NCBI GenBank assembly: GCA_003665825.1
Contig: QPFY01000008.1
Location: forward strand, 62,001-126,000
Source of the DNA: Microbotryum silenes-acaulis
Lineage: Eukaryota; Basidiomycota; Microbotryomycetes; Microbotryales; Microbotryaceae
Direction of reading: 5' to 3'
DNA: 64,000 nt
Shown here: positions 45,581 to 57,625 of the stretch, piece by piece
Layout: the number at the start of each line of letters is the position of its first letter
How positions within the stretch are numbered: the first letter of the stretch is position 1
Notes under the pieces: generated by a model
What the model saw: the letters and a program-made list of their open reading frames with translations, nothing else
Databases searched by the model: none
What the model was told of the DNA's origin: nothing
Translations under genes and position numbers: made by a program

Positions 45581-46461
45581 CATGGCCAGAGGCGCTTTGG
45601 CACCAAAATTTCACCGAAAGTCAGTAAGCGAGTAATATTATTACTATGTCTGGGAGAGGCGTGCTTTGTGAATTCTGCTGATTCAGATATGGCCAGCTCC
45701 GGCGAGTGCTCCCTCGGCGTGGTGTTCGCAGCGCATGCGCCAGCAAAAAGCCGTGAGGCAATGATGGCACTCACCTACTATCTCGTGGAGACGTATTTTG
45801 AGCTGCTGCGGATTTTGGGGTGCCATGGATCGTTGTGTTCGCCTCACTCGCCTGCGAGCAGTGGCCTTCCAAGTGCGGAGCGAGGACCGCGCTAAATGCG
45901 TGGCCTCGAACGGCGCCTCGGTGGGGCGGAGGTGTCTTGCCCGAACCAACAATGAGGCTGACCTAACAACGGGGATCGTGGATGGTGACACCGAACAGGC
46001 GAGGACAGACGAGGACGACACTTGTTGGCAACTAGTTAAATCTGCAGGAGACCATCCGATTAGGCAGGTACGAGGCGTGTGGGGAAGTTGCGAAGGGGTA
46101 CGGCGCGGCGAAACCGAACTCTCGAAGCCGGCGCCGAGTGCCAAACGCACACGGCCCCTTTTCCGCCGGCGGGTAAAACGGCGCTCCTTTCTTTGGTCAA
46201 GTCTGGCGGCGTGTCTCTGCCCGGAAATCGTGATATCGGCGGCTCGCTATATTGGTGAGTTATTACAGGCCATCAGGAGGACCATATTTCTACATAGTAG
46301 TTTGACTCGCAGCTCCATCGTTCGTTTAGTGTTGACCTATGATACCCCTGACCTAAGTAGCGCCAGAAGATCGCAAAATTGGTGGGCAATGAGAGAGAGT
46401 TTCCCCGCACGAGGAAAGGACATCTCACTCCGAGAACCCCTAGTACAAAACAGGTCAGATG
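45581..46461. other. Intergenic region
   Basis: Between 7TM copies C and D. Open frames at 45457-45774 (minus) and 45798-46598 (plus) show no domain and are not called as genes. Confidence 0.5.
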
Positions 46462-48710
46462 TTACACCGCCAGAGTATGTAAACTACACAGATTGGATGC
46501 CCCTACACCAAAGCAAATCGTTGCTTGCATCAATGGCGAAGCCAGGACCTCACGTCCATCTGTCCAAGAGCTCGTCCACTGATTCGCCGTTCGCGTAGGC
46601 TCTGCTTCCGCCGAATCCGTATCCGTCGCCGGTGTTCCCATCAACTGCACATCTCCGTCTTCCTCGGCTTTCTTCATAGTCGAAAAGTCGATCGAGTTCA
46701 TCCTCTCAATTGTGCGCTCGACTTTGATTTCGTATCCGACCCCTTGTGCAATGGAGCCTTGGCGGTGCAAGTGTTGCATCGAATGCCCCGGTTTAGAGCT
46801 GAGACCAGCTTCTTCATCAAACGTGGTTTTGGATACGCCGCCTGGTTGTCTCGTCGCTCGACTCAGGATAGAGATCAAACTAGCAGGTTGGGTGGTGGCA
46901 TCCTGGCCTTCGCCCTGCATTTTCGCTAGTCCGCCGCCAGTGGGGTCAGCCTTAACGATCCGAACAGCGTCCTCGGTGATTTGCTTGCGGGAGTTGACTG
47001 CGAGAAACGTGTCGATTAATCTAAGTGTGGTATTAGAGGAATTTTCGTACGCCGCATAAACGCAACGTACGAGTGTGAAGAATGCAGACCGTGTATACGC
47101 TGGAGACGTTGATCGAGAAAAAGAGCCACGGCTACGAACAAGAACATGGCGTTAGGCATGCAGTGTTATGCCTTTCAGCCGATTCATTCGAAAGGGGTGC
47201 TCACCGATCGATCCGGGGCGACAATTTCCAGGATCGCCAGCAAGAGGGCGAAAACTGCTGATGGAAAACATGTCGTGATGGCGATGGAGGCGAGTCGCCC
47301 TAGCATGAACTCGAGTCTGGGCAGAATATTGGTTTCCCACTTGAAAGTCAGCTTTAATCGAACTAGGCGCCCTGCCAAGGTTGTGATTGCGCACTTGTAG
47401 CTGATAGCTCTTCGTCTTGCGCGTAGCAGATAATGAGCGAAAGCGATGGACAGGTACAAGTCGATCGCCTATGAGGTGTAGCAAAGTCCGGTGTTCGATT
47501 AGCGACGGCTGGAGGGGCTAGAAGGATTCCCACGGTTGGCACAAACCAAAACTTACGCAAGCGGAGAAGGCCCAAAGAGGCAGCCAGTACTGGAGGATGC
47601 GCTTGTTTCCTATTATCTGTGGTCTTGAAACTGCGGATAGGAGGGAGGGCCATCCTCAGCACGAGTTTGGGGTGGAGTCTCATATTCTCAAAACTCGGAC
47701 ATTGGTTCAGACTCACTGCGCCGCACCGCATAGACGATGAACATTGCGCACGAGGCGCAGCTTCCGATCAAGCCGATGGCGGTGGGGAGTCTTCTCCGCT
47801 CAGACGCCTGTGTGCACACAATCAAAATAGAAGCAGTCATTAAGTACCGGTTGGATATTGTCGGGCGAAGAATAGCATATACGCCACGAGGACTGACCGC
47901 CCACAGACGAAAGCACAGATAGAGCTGAGAGGCCAATAGGGGAATCTGACCGACCACGAAACCGACTTTGATGGGCCATGGGAGAGTGGGATCTTGCGTT
48001 TTGTACACGCCAAACACATACTGAAAGGGAAAAGTCATTTTAATCAGCTTCGAGAAAGCTTCATTCTTCGGCTGTAGGATATCACGGCTGCTTGAAATCC
48101 GAAAAGGCTCGATAATCCGCAGAAATGGCACGCCGCCTCCTGATCGCTACTTACACTGGAGTAGACGGTCTTGATATCGATTCCTGCTTTGATCATGATG
48201 CTGAAGAAGAGCACTGCGACAAGGATTCTGTCAAATTTGCGGCGGAAGTTGTACATCCGAAAAAGGGGGAGGGGCGCGAATCAGCACTTGCGCGTCAATC
48301 ATACGGTACTCGCGCTGTACTGAGCGAAGCGAACGCGCGCACGTGAGTGGGGTGCACTGCCTGCGAACTCACTTCAAGAGCACGGGATCCCTCGACGCTC
48401 TCGGCACGTAGAAGGCGACTTGGGTGATGATCATCCCAAAAAACAGCACCTCGAAGAAGACTCCGATAATCAAACCGCCTGGGAACAGTCCGGTGAAGCG
48501 AGCATCAGCCTTGCCCCAACAATGAGCATGGCAGCCGCACCGTTTCCCGCGTCAAACGCCGAGCGTGCGCCGGAGTCCGACGCGGCGAGGCGGACACCAT
48601 CTCGACACAGGCTCCGCCTTGCTGAGCCATCGTGATAGACAGCGCTCACCAAGAGCCAGTTCGAGAGCATGGGCGATCTGTTCATCCGTGGGAGGGCCGC
48701 CAGCGGACAT
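46462..48710 (-). CDS. Seven-helix membrane protein, DUF6534-like (copy D)
   Basis: Ten exons: 48710-48650, 48478-48373, 48227-48155, 48020-47898, 47807-47717, 47609-47557, 47468-47395, 47316-47205, 47131-47071 and 46997-46462. They total 1290 nt, 429 residues, all in frame. The start MSAGGPPTDEQ aligns with the first exons of copies A and B. Helices: LIIGVFFEVLFFGMIITQVA, LVAVLFFSIMIKAGIDIKTV, LPWPIKVGFVVGQIPLLASQ, LIGSCASCAMFIVYAV, YWLPLWAFSA with DLYLSIAFAHYLL, LASIAITTCFPSAVFALLLA and WLFFSINVSSVYTVCILH. The tail begins LNSRKQITEDAVR and is much longer than in A or B (about 180 residues, Ser/Thr-rich). The sequence is diverged from A and B, so this is an older paralogue. The intron at 47317-47394 is 78 bp, in frame and free of stops. 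Confidence 0.83.
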
Positions 48711-49725
48711 GGTACGTTACACAGTGCGCCGTACAGCCCGGGGACGGACCAGCTGGGGATGGGACGCGCTCTCGGAGAAGGAGAAGCTGTGCCAGTAGCT
48801 GGGCGTTGGTCGCGTTGTCGTCTGCGGCCCTGTTCGGCGTCGACGCACGTGATCTGAATACTCGTTCAACTTGGGTCCAAGATTTGAAGGGGAGACAAGG
48901 TTGCTAGGGAGGCGGGAAGAGACGTCGTTCGTAGAGAAGTATAGGGTCTACTCGGCGGCGACTCCGTGCTACTCCGTAGAGCTCTCAGTAGCTCTCAGTG
49001 GCTGATCAATGCCGTAATTGCACCAGTCGTCGCGCGCCGGAATTGTCCACTGGGTATCGACAACACGAGAACGGCGGGAGGAGAGCTCCGCCTCCTACGC
49101 CAGTGATGCCGAAAATCCGGTGTTGTTGGCACAAATGCCCGAGCGATTAACCTGGCAGGTACCTATAAAGAAACACCTCCTCCAGGGGTTGTTGAAGGCG
49201 CGTCCCTGTGCTCTATCGCAGTGGTCCACCCCGGGCCTAGATCGCGGCGTCTCGCCGGATGGCTGGGCACCCGGGAGGCACCGATCAGACCCGGAAGATC
49301 GAAGATTGGCCTCCCTCGTGGACCAGGCTTTTCTCGTTTCCCTAGTGTTCCCGTTTCTGCTCTGTAGTTTCGAGTGCACGTATCGACATGTGCATGCACC
49401 ACGGGTCTAAATTCCAATAGGCAGCGCCAAACCGAGCGCAATCTTCGTTTTCGGCGTCTCCTCCAGATCTAATGACTAGTGGTTATTGGAGGTGTTCGTG
49501 GTGAGATCTCTTAGGTAGATATAAATCTGAGGTAATCCTCTCAAAGTAGATGTAGATTGCACATATTACCATGTCTAGGTGTAGGAGGAGATCGACCGCT
49601 GGCATGGATCGAGAAGCGAACCCGAACACAGTCTTCGACCAATGCGGGGTGTGCGGGAAAAATGAATCGAAAGCGACCAAGAGGTAATGTCTCTGGTATG
49701 TACCGTTGATTGATCGATTCGAAAA
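48711..49725. other. Intergenic region
   Basis: About 1 kb upstream of 7TM copy D and downstream of the serine-rich membrane-protein gene. No gene or clear repeat was seen. Confidence 0.5.
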
Positions 49726-52200
49726 TCAGGGAACAGATGCACCTGACACACACGCCCAAATCGTTGCCGCGATAATGGCCGAAAGGATTGGCGCCGAGAT
49801 GAGCGACATGACTCTATTACGCCTCCTCCACTCCCACGGCGCGGCTTCGCGTTCCATCACCGCACTCCTCGCAATCGCCGCAGGTCCACCTTCGATACCC
49901 CTCGATGAAGTTGGCTTGGAAGATCGGCCACGTCTTTGAGGTAGGTCGTCCCTCCCGGTGCCTTCGATGCATCGCGAGAGCTTACTGCTGAGCCAACCCC
50001 CTCGACTGCGTCGATCGTACAGGGGTTTCCTTGCTCCGGGACGAGTGTCCGGCCATTCCGAGATGGGTCCTCCGGAATGGTGAGGTGAGGTTCCAAGTCG
50101 CCTGGGAGTCAAAGGAGTCCTTCTCCTCGGATAAAGGGCTCCAACCCACCAGAGAGGAGGACAGATGAAGCCAAAGACGAAGCACCACCCTCCGAGCGGA
50201 ACGAGAGCCAAGCGTCCGAGCGAGATCGAGCGACCAATCCATCCGACTCGACTCGATTGCAAGCTCGGCGTCATCTCAAATTCTGGCATATTTGCTATTT
50301 GAAAATCATGGAGAGCAAGGGGCTCTTGAATAATCGGCGACGACTGCTCTGCGGCGGCCCAAACTTCGTGCAGGGTGGATGGAACGTCGAGCGGCTGTTC
50401 TCGACGCGAATCGTGTGCAGACTGACGCCTTTTTTCTCGTTGCTCGTTTCGCCAATTTCGACGAAGCTCGCGTGGAGGTGCACTGAGGAAGCTTGCACTG
50501 ACAGGACGATGAGAACTCGGCAAGGACTTGTGAACCGGTCGAATCGGCAGAGGGATCCAGACCGACTCCTCTTCGAAGTGCTCGCACGCAGTCTTTTGCT
50601 TCGAATCGTCGATCTCGGGCCACGGCACGTGCACAGTGGACGAGGACGAAAACGCATCCGAGAACGGGTCCCGCACATTGTGGCTCGGCTCGATAAGAAA
50701 GGTAGATGAAAGGCGAGGTGATGCAGTAATGAACGTAAGAATGGAATGAGTGGACTCCCGCGCACATAGCAATGTCGCGGATGAGGAATAGCCGAGCGCG
50801 GCCCGCGAGGATGGGTAGACGGCCCACAGCCGATCGTCCTGCGGTTGATCGCGGCGGCGTTCTTTGAAAGGATCGGAGTTCGCCTGAGCTACGTCGAACA
50901 TTTTCATGTCGAGAGGTGTACCAGATCGAACACGTACTCGAGGTGGGCCCTCGGATCGAGCTCGAGCCCGCGAGTCCCTGGCTGGCAGCGAGACATGACG
51001 GTGGCGGCCCCTCGATGGACTCGACGAGTGGAGCACGTCGGGATCCGGCATCGACTCAACCCGAGAGCGAGGCTTCTTCTCTCCAGGTAGTCGCTGCGTA
51101 ATATCATCCTTATGTTGAAGTGATGAGTCGTGCTCGGACTGCAGAGGCGAGCATGCTTCGGCGCCTGAAATAGCTCCGTTCTCGGCTGTTGGACGCGATG
51201 CTCTTGAAGATCTGGATCGTGGTGAGTTCAGTAGCGCCTCAGCAATCTGGTTGCAAAATATGGCTCGTGATTAGTTCGGAGGCGGACTGATTCGCGATTG
51301 CGCGGAATGACTTGCCCTCCATTCAAAGCTGCCCGCGTCGAAGGTACCCGCTCTGCCCGAGGGTGCTCGACTCAGTCCTGATGCGACGGAGAGCAGTCCC
51401 ACGGAGCACTCCGATGCGACCGAATCGAGTCCTCGAACACGCTCTGGCGTTCCTGCGGGGAACGATTCGGCCTCGGATCTGGACGAGGCGACACTGGCAT
51501 AGTGCGAACTCGAGGCTACGATACTGGGACTGCTCGCCCGACGCCCGTGCAGACCCAGAGTTGCCCCGCGCCTGCGATCTACCTCAATGCCCCCCGACCT
51601 TGAAGACCCACCGAAAGTATGATGCGAATGCGGAGTCTCGTTACGAAGGGGCAGTTCGTGCGACTCGCTTTCCTCAAAGACGTGCGCATGGCTGAAGTCC
51701 GAGCCTCCTGCCGAGCTTTCTTTCGAAGACCGACGAGCAATTGATTTTTGTTTTGACCCAGTTGAGTAGGATGTGCCCGGCTGTATTTCGTCGACCAGCG
51801 CGAGGAAGGATGTCTTAGCGTGGTCGGTTGCGTTCGCGAGGAGTTGCGCGCGACCTTTGCGATGCGACGACGTTTTGCGAGCACGCGAAGGGGTAGAGAG
51901 ACCCAAATCGAGCGTCCAGTTATTTGTCGAGCTTGCAGCATCCGAGATGGCAGAGCTTGGTCGTTGGGTCTGGAGTTGAAGCATAGGGGGCTCGTAGGTC
52001 GGCCACAGCGGCTCCTCGAAAGAACGGCTATCAGACGCTGGCGGCGCCTCCGGGTTGGTCCTCTTCATTTGGGCAGCTGGCGGTGGTGGTGGTAAGGTCG
52101 ATTGGGTCCCAGATTGTGAGTTACCAAGGCTACCTGCGCCTGCTTTTTTGTTCGAGCCGGATCGACGAAGCCATTGCGAACCGGAGAGTACGGCGTTCAT
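49726..52200 (-). CDS. Serine-rich membrane protein of unknown function
   Basis: Two exons, 52200-51316 and 51246-49726, giving 801 residues. The 69-bp intron has a GC donor (AGG|GCAAGT) and CAG acceptor. The nearest GT alternative would lead to a stop, and the frame continues as EWR|IAEALLNSP. The N-terminal 550 residues are Ser/Pro/Arg-rich and look disordered (SRSSRASRP, RRASSPSIV). Two hydrophobic segments follow: LALVPLGGWCFVFGFICPPL near residue 645 and RVMSLISAPILSAIIAATIW close to the C-terminus. I know similar serine-rich, C-terminally anchored proteins from basidiomycetes but no function. A further small intron near 49990-49930 is possible and would not change the ends. The gene is transcribed divergently from the BTB gene. 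Confidence 0.8.
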
Positions 52201-52991
52201 CCTGAAGCGTGTCAAGGCACGAAGCGGGCGACGTTTGAGCGACGCTCGCGGAGACTGCCCCTGTCGTCCCCTCCTTCGTTATCGTCACACCGCAGCAAGG
52301 TCGATCGAGGGCCGTGCTGTGTCGAAACACAACAGCGAATGTAACGAAACGGGTGATCACGGAGTGGGCGCCCCAAGTCGATCGGCCTTAGACAAGGAAG
52401 GGGCCCGTGTCCTGGCATGACACCGTGCGGCTCATTCCACGTCGCGACGCGTTGGAACCTGCCCGAGTTTCGGGTGGCGCGCGGGCTCAGATTGATTGCG
52501 ATCGAGTATAGCCATCGGGCCATCGAAGTAGCCTACCCACTTCAAGGTGCGTATCAAGAGGGGGGAGGAAATTATTCCACAAAAAAAAATCCGCTCAATT
52601 CTCCTTGCTATGTATATCTCCTACCACGGTCGTGAGACTTAGAGCTTGTGCCGATCACCCCCTGTGAGCTACCCAAGCTTGAACCTTGCCTCGGGGATCG
52701 GCAACTAATTGTGCTCCCCTCATGTTGAGCTACAGAATTGTTGTGGTCAAGATCTCAAGCCGAACGTGACTGAATCATATGAAATAGTATTGAATAATAT
52801 TGGACCCCGAAATGGAATCAATAAGGTGGCCAGCTCACCTCCTCGCCAAGCTCAACAGGAGGCAACCCCCTGGCGGCTCCTGACGAGCATCGCTCGGACC
52901 GCCTAAATCCTTTGTTCACGGTGCGATTGCCCTCGTCCTTGTTCGCCCGCACGAACCGGCCTCTGTTCCAGGCATAGTGTAGGCCTTTACC
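52201..52991. promoter_or_regulatory. Divergent promoter region
   Basis: 790 bp between the serine-rich membrane protein (minus) and the BTB protein (plus). It contains an A-run near 52583. No motif can be assigned with confidence. Confidence 0.45.
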
Positions 52992-55900
52992 ATGCTTCCC
53001 ATTCTTTCATTCGAGCCTACGCCCTCACTCATGGACATGCTCGACACAGGCGCTGGCACCGGGGCCTCGATGATCGACAATAAGACCCAGAGCACTTCCT
53101 CGCCCGCGGCCCCCACTTCCTCGCAAACTCCGTCTTCGACTCAGACTACGACTACTACGACGTCGCACACCCTTCCCGCGCCTTGGATTCTCCCCCAACC
53201 TTTTGGTCCCATCATCGACCTCCAGCCCTTCACCCTGCCCGAACCGCCTCGCAGGAAGACGACCCCGCCGCCGAGTCCCGATCACCGACTCGAGTCAAGG
53301 TTCTCGTCCGAAACTCTCGGCGTTGCCGCGAGTTCGAATCCTAACAGTCTCATTTCTGCCGGATTCCGATTCCAACGACTCTTTACCCGTGATTCGATGC
53401 AGTTCTCCCCTACTTCCGAGGGCTCGAGTCGATCCTACACTCGTGGTCACGCCGCGAGTCGCAGCTGCGATCGGATCGAGTCGGCACACGGGCACGGGCA
53501 CGGGTACGGGCGCAGGCGATCTCGATCTCGCAGCGGGGACTCGGCTTGTAAGGAAGAAATTGTCGAAAGTAGTTCTCGATCTACCGACGGTAGATGGGGT
53601 GTCGGGGGTATTGCGAAGGAGGTCGTCGAAACACTTAAGAAGCGCCGCCAGGGCTCGAAGTCGAACGAGTCGGGCCGCGCAAGTCCTGTCGACAATCGCG
53701 AGCAGGTCCCTCGATCGGAAAGTCCGGCGTTGAGAATGGTAGGTCACATAGGCGCTTCGTATTGTGCTGAGCATTATGCTAACCACTCGATGTGGAATTG
53801 AGCAGAATGGCTCTCTGGACCTACCTCCCGTCAAGCCGCCGGGCAGCGAGAGCTCGCCGCACCGAACCCCTCAAAGTTCTCCGACTCGTCGCCCTCCCGA
53901 GGCAACGGGCCATCGCTACTCGAAATCAGCGTCCGATATTGTTCTTCCACCACCGCGCTCTGATTCCCGCCTTCAGAATCCTCATCCTGCGGCCCAAGCG
54001 GCGGTCAACAATCTTTCGTCGTCCCAGTTGACCCCTCGTCGACCACCTCCGAAGGCAAGCTGCCGAAAACCGACCTCCCCACCGACGCGCCCGCTGCCAG
54101 CTCGGCCCATCTCCCCTCCATCGATACCATTCGGCGTTCGCCCATTATTTTTACCAAAACGGTTGCCTCCTCCCCAACCCCTTCCGGGCACACCTTCAAC
54201 TTTTGACGTCTTCACCCCTCTCCCTTCGACTCCTCTCGCCCCGATGAATGTTGGCGAGAATTCCTACGAGCAGGCGACGTTTTCCGCTTTGATCCTCGAG
54301 CGTCCCAAGCCTTTCGACATTGAAGACAAAACACCCGAAACCCTCCTCATCAAACTCAACATCGGCGCAGAAGTGCATCTAACAACGCTTTCGACTCTGA
54401 CGACGCGAAATCGTGCTGGAAAGCTTGCCGACTTTGTCCAAGCCGCGGTGAATGACATTCGACGCCATTTACCCGATACGGGGCTCGCTCAGCCAGAACC
54501 ATCGTGCATTCGCTCTTCTTCGGCTTACGCCTCATCTTTCGACGATGGCGAGTCAATCATCCTCAACGCGTCACATTTCGCCACTTCGAGATCGCCGTCG
54601 CCCTTCCCCTATGAAGAACACTGTGGGACTACCGCCCAGTCGCACGAAACGATCGCCGTCTGTGTCGATTCGTTCAAGAATGGTCCAAATGAGGTCTTGG
54701 ACGATGATTGTGAGGTGATGGATCCTTTCCTCTTATCGTACGGAGAGCTGGCGAAGAAGGTAAGAACAAGACTTGGTCAGCATCACTTAGAGCCCAACGA
54801 CTCGCGGCGCCGAACTGAAATGCGTACCGGTTCATCCCATTCGCAGCTCGCCGAAAAGAAAGCCAAGCTCTTTCTCCCCTTGCCAACCTTCACGACCCCG
54901 CCCCTAGCCGTCCAACACCACGCAAAATTGTGCAAGACGCCCTCGCTCAAAAACCGTATCCACTCGATACACCCCCAGATCGTCCGTCCCGAATCGACGC
55001 TCGAGTTTGGAACGGATTCGGACGACGAGATCGAGTCGCAGTCGACGTCAATCACTTTGCCTTCGCTCGGAACGCGGGATACAAATCTATTCGAACGAAG
55101 GTTGAAGAGTCACCTTATTACCGAAACACATTTACCTCCTCTCCCTACGCCATCCGAAGGGAGTTCGAGCGAGAAGGCACACGCGATGGCGATGGCGAGG
55201 AGGGAGGTCAAGTCCGTTCCCGTCGACGTCCTGGCTGATGAAAACGACGACAACGAAGCGGTTCCACGTCTACCTCAGCGCATAGAGTTCGTCGTTCCTC
55301 GTCTCAACATCATCAATCAAGTTGCCGAGTCCGTCGAGACCACCGACGTAGAGCAAACCGTCCCGTCGACCGTCGAAGACACAACGGCACTGGGGGGTTC
55401 TCTCGTCTCGTCCCCACACTCCTTCCTCGAAACGACCAAGCTGCCATCGCCTCTTCTGGTCTCTTCCAAGCAGCAGCAGGCGACCATTCAGGTCCTCACA
55501 ATCTTCCTCGATCGGCCTTCTCCACCCTACGCGTCGATCATGTCCTACCTGCGTTCGGCGGCCTCCTCCCCCTCCGGAAAAGGAGTTCTCCCACCCTCGC
55601 TTACCTTCCCCACCACCTCATCGGCCGAGCCCCAGCCCCAGCCCCAGCCCCAGCTCAACCCGCACCCTCACCCCCACCCTTACTCAACCTCGACCGCTTC
55701 CCCAACTCATCTCGATCGAACGCATCTCGACCTTTTACATCTTTCCCCCTCGATCCTAATGCATCGCATCTCGTCCCTCCGCGAGCTCGCCCGCGAAGCT
55801 CACTACCTCGGGATGTCGGAGCTGCTCGAATTGATCGAGAACGAACGATCGACGATCGTGCAAGCTGTGCGAGTGCTCAAGGCCGAGCGGGAAGTGGAGA

Positions 55901-56025
55901 AGAGGAAAGAGAGAGAACGACGCGGTGGAGGAGGTTCGACTACCTCGAGTCCGAAAGGGACGCCGCCGGTGGCGAGGAAGGTGGAGAGTGTGCTGAGGGA
56001 GCGTAAAGCGGCGGGGTGGATCTGA
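52992..56025 (+). CDS. BTB/T1-like domain protein
   Basis: Two exons, 52992-53738 and 53806-56025 (intron 67 bp, GTAGGT...CAG, phase 0), giving 988 residues. It starts at MLPILSFEPTPS. The long Ser/Pro/Arg-rich N-terminal half has HGHGHGYGRRRSRSRS. Near residue 420, TPETLLIKLNIGAEVHLTTL and STLTTRNRAGKLADFV read like the first strands of a BTB/T1 fold. After a long insertion, IFLDRPSPPYASIMSYLR and ISSLRELAREAHYLGMSELL complete it, as in fungal BTB proteins in which the domain is interrupted. A basic coiled tail follows. BTB domains mediate oligomerisation or cullin-3 binding. The role here is unknown. Confidence 0.8.
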
Positions 56026-56129
56026 TAGCACCGGAGGATGTACATGATTGTCTCCGACGGATGCTCACGTATATTCATATCAATTTCAGTTCTCCTTGAT
56101 CTATGCTCTTCCCTGCAATTGCAAGCATG
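56026..56129. other. Convergent 3' ends
   Basis: Only 104 bp separate the stop codons of the BTB gene (plus) and the dehalogenase-like gene (minus), so their 3' untranslated regions probably overlap. Confidence 0.7.
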
Positions 56130-57301
56130 TCAATCCTGCGCCGTGGATCTCGAAGAGGCCTTCTTTGTCTCCCATGCGATGATTTGCTTGGCGACGTCGA
56201 CGAGATCTGGACCAATGACGTCCGGCCGACCCCACACGTCCGAAGCAAGATCGTGTTCCTCGTACGATGCCCACGCTGTCTTGAATCTGTGGGCATCGAA
56301 GTGACTAAAGAGTCAGACTGAATCTCAGACACGGGGTGACCGAAAGTATTTAAGAGCGACTGACCCTGCTTTCTTTGCCGCGTAAAGATCCCTGTCAAGC
56401 ACGCCATCATTCATTCGATCCACATAAGCTCACGGATTGGATCATCAGACTATCATTCAGCCCTTGACTGACCACGTATGACTCGCCACAAACCACCCTC
56501 CGTCCTTGCCCAGCGCTTGACTTCTCAACCGCTCCCAAATGGCCTCGTACACGACCGGCGCCGGTTTAGCGACCTCAATCTCATCGCAACTGAAATACAT
56601 CCACTTGTCCGCCTCTTGCTCTCCGAGAGCAGCTTTGTACAAACCCCTCGTAGTCTTGTCCGCGCCATTGGTCGCAGCCATAAGTTGGAACGAAGGGTTT
56701 TCAGCCGCGAGGAGCAGGGCCGAGCACTCGACCAAGGTTGGACGGGGTGGTAAGGAAGGGATGATGGAGAGTACGGGGGCGAGATCGTCTTGGGTGAGGG
56801 TCGTGGTGGTGATTTGGTTCATCCGCAGTACACGAGGGAGGGTCGCTTTGAGGATTTGCGCGATCGGACTGCGGCATCATAAGGTAGTGGGGGTGGGGAG
56901 CAGACACCGTTGATCAGCCTTCTGAAAGGGACCGACTTGTATGGGTTGTTACTCACGTGTAGCCACCATTCATTGACAAGTCTGTTGACAAATACGGACC
57001 GCCGTGAGCCAAGTAGGGCCGGTGTCGAAGCGAGTCGCCTTCATCAGCGCAGACCAAACGACCACCACACGCTGCCACTGCAACACTGACAAGCAAAGTC
57101 CCTCTGACTCGAATGGAACCAATCGTCGATAACGGATCTCGCATGCGCTTCGGAGGAGAACTTTTCCGGGAACATCTCGCGCACGGCGTCGATCGCCGGA
57201 TCGAATGAGAAGCACGTCCCGAGCACATCGAACGCGATCGGGATCGGGGAAGCGCTCGAGGTCGAGGTCGAGGTCGAGGTCGAAGTGGAGGTCGAGCTCA
57301 T
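56130..57301 (-). CDS. Haloacid dehalogenase-like hydrolase (type II)
   Basis: Four exons: 57301-57091, 56981-56957 (25 nt), 56868-56473 and 56304-56130, encoding 268 residues in frame. Motif I is AFDVLGTCFSFD. The microexon completes RDFAYLSMNGGYTPIAQIL. Motif II is LMAATNGADKTT, motif III is CDEIEVAKPAPVVYEAI with the conserved Lys, and the motif IV region is GWFVASHT followed by FDAHRFKTAWASYEE. This is the usual order for 2-haloalkanoate dehalogenase-like HAD hydrolases. The natural substrate is unknown. A short (Ser-Thr)n run, coded by a TCGACC repeat, follows the start Met. The last intron (168 bp) joins ACG TG to T CAC, giving Cys where many relatives have Trp, so that junction is the least certain. 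Confidence 0.87.
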
Positions 57302-57625
57302 CGTACGAAGGCAGATCGGGCGGGTCGGTGAGCAGGTGGATGGAGGTGGAACGAGGTGGAACGAGAATATAACCGGGAATCTAGCTAGTGTGGGGGCGGA
57401 AGCCAGGGCAGGAATTGACCGGCGGCTGACGGTGACGATGAAGAGCTCGCTCGGGGCGGAGACGGTGCGGAGAGGATCGCGATCGTGTGGGGAAGCACGA
57501 AGGCTCGGCCAATCGGTCGGTGAGGTAATGAATCGTCGCGCAAATCCAAGAAAAGAAAAACGCTTCAAAAGGATCCAATCCTAGCGGTGGCTTCTGTGCC
57601 AATCTACACTATATTCTATAAAAAG
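57302..57625. other. Intergenic region
   Basis: Promoter and leader of the dehalogenase-like gene plus the 3' end of the tRNA-editing gene, both on the minus strand. No other feature seen. Confidence 0.55.

Noticed and set aside
45798..46598. Plus-strand 266-codon frame between seven-helix copies
   Set aside because: No domain or codon bias, and its 3' end is antisense to the last exon of copy D.
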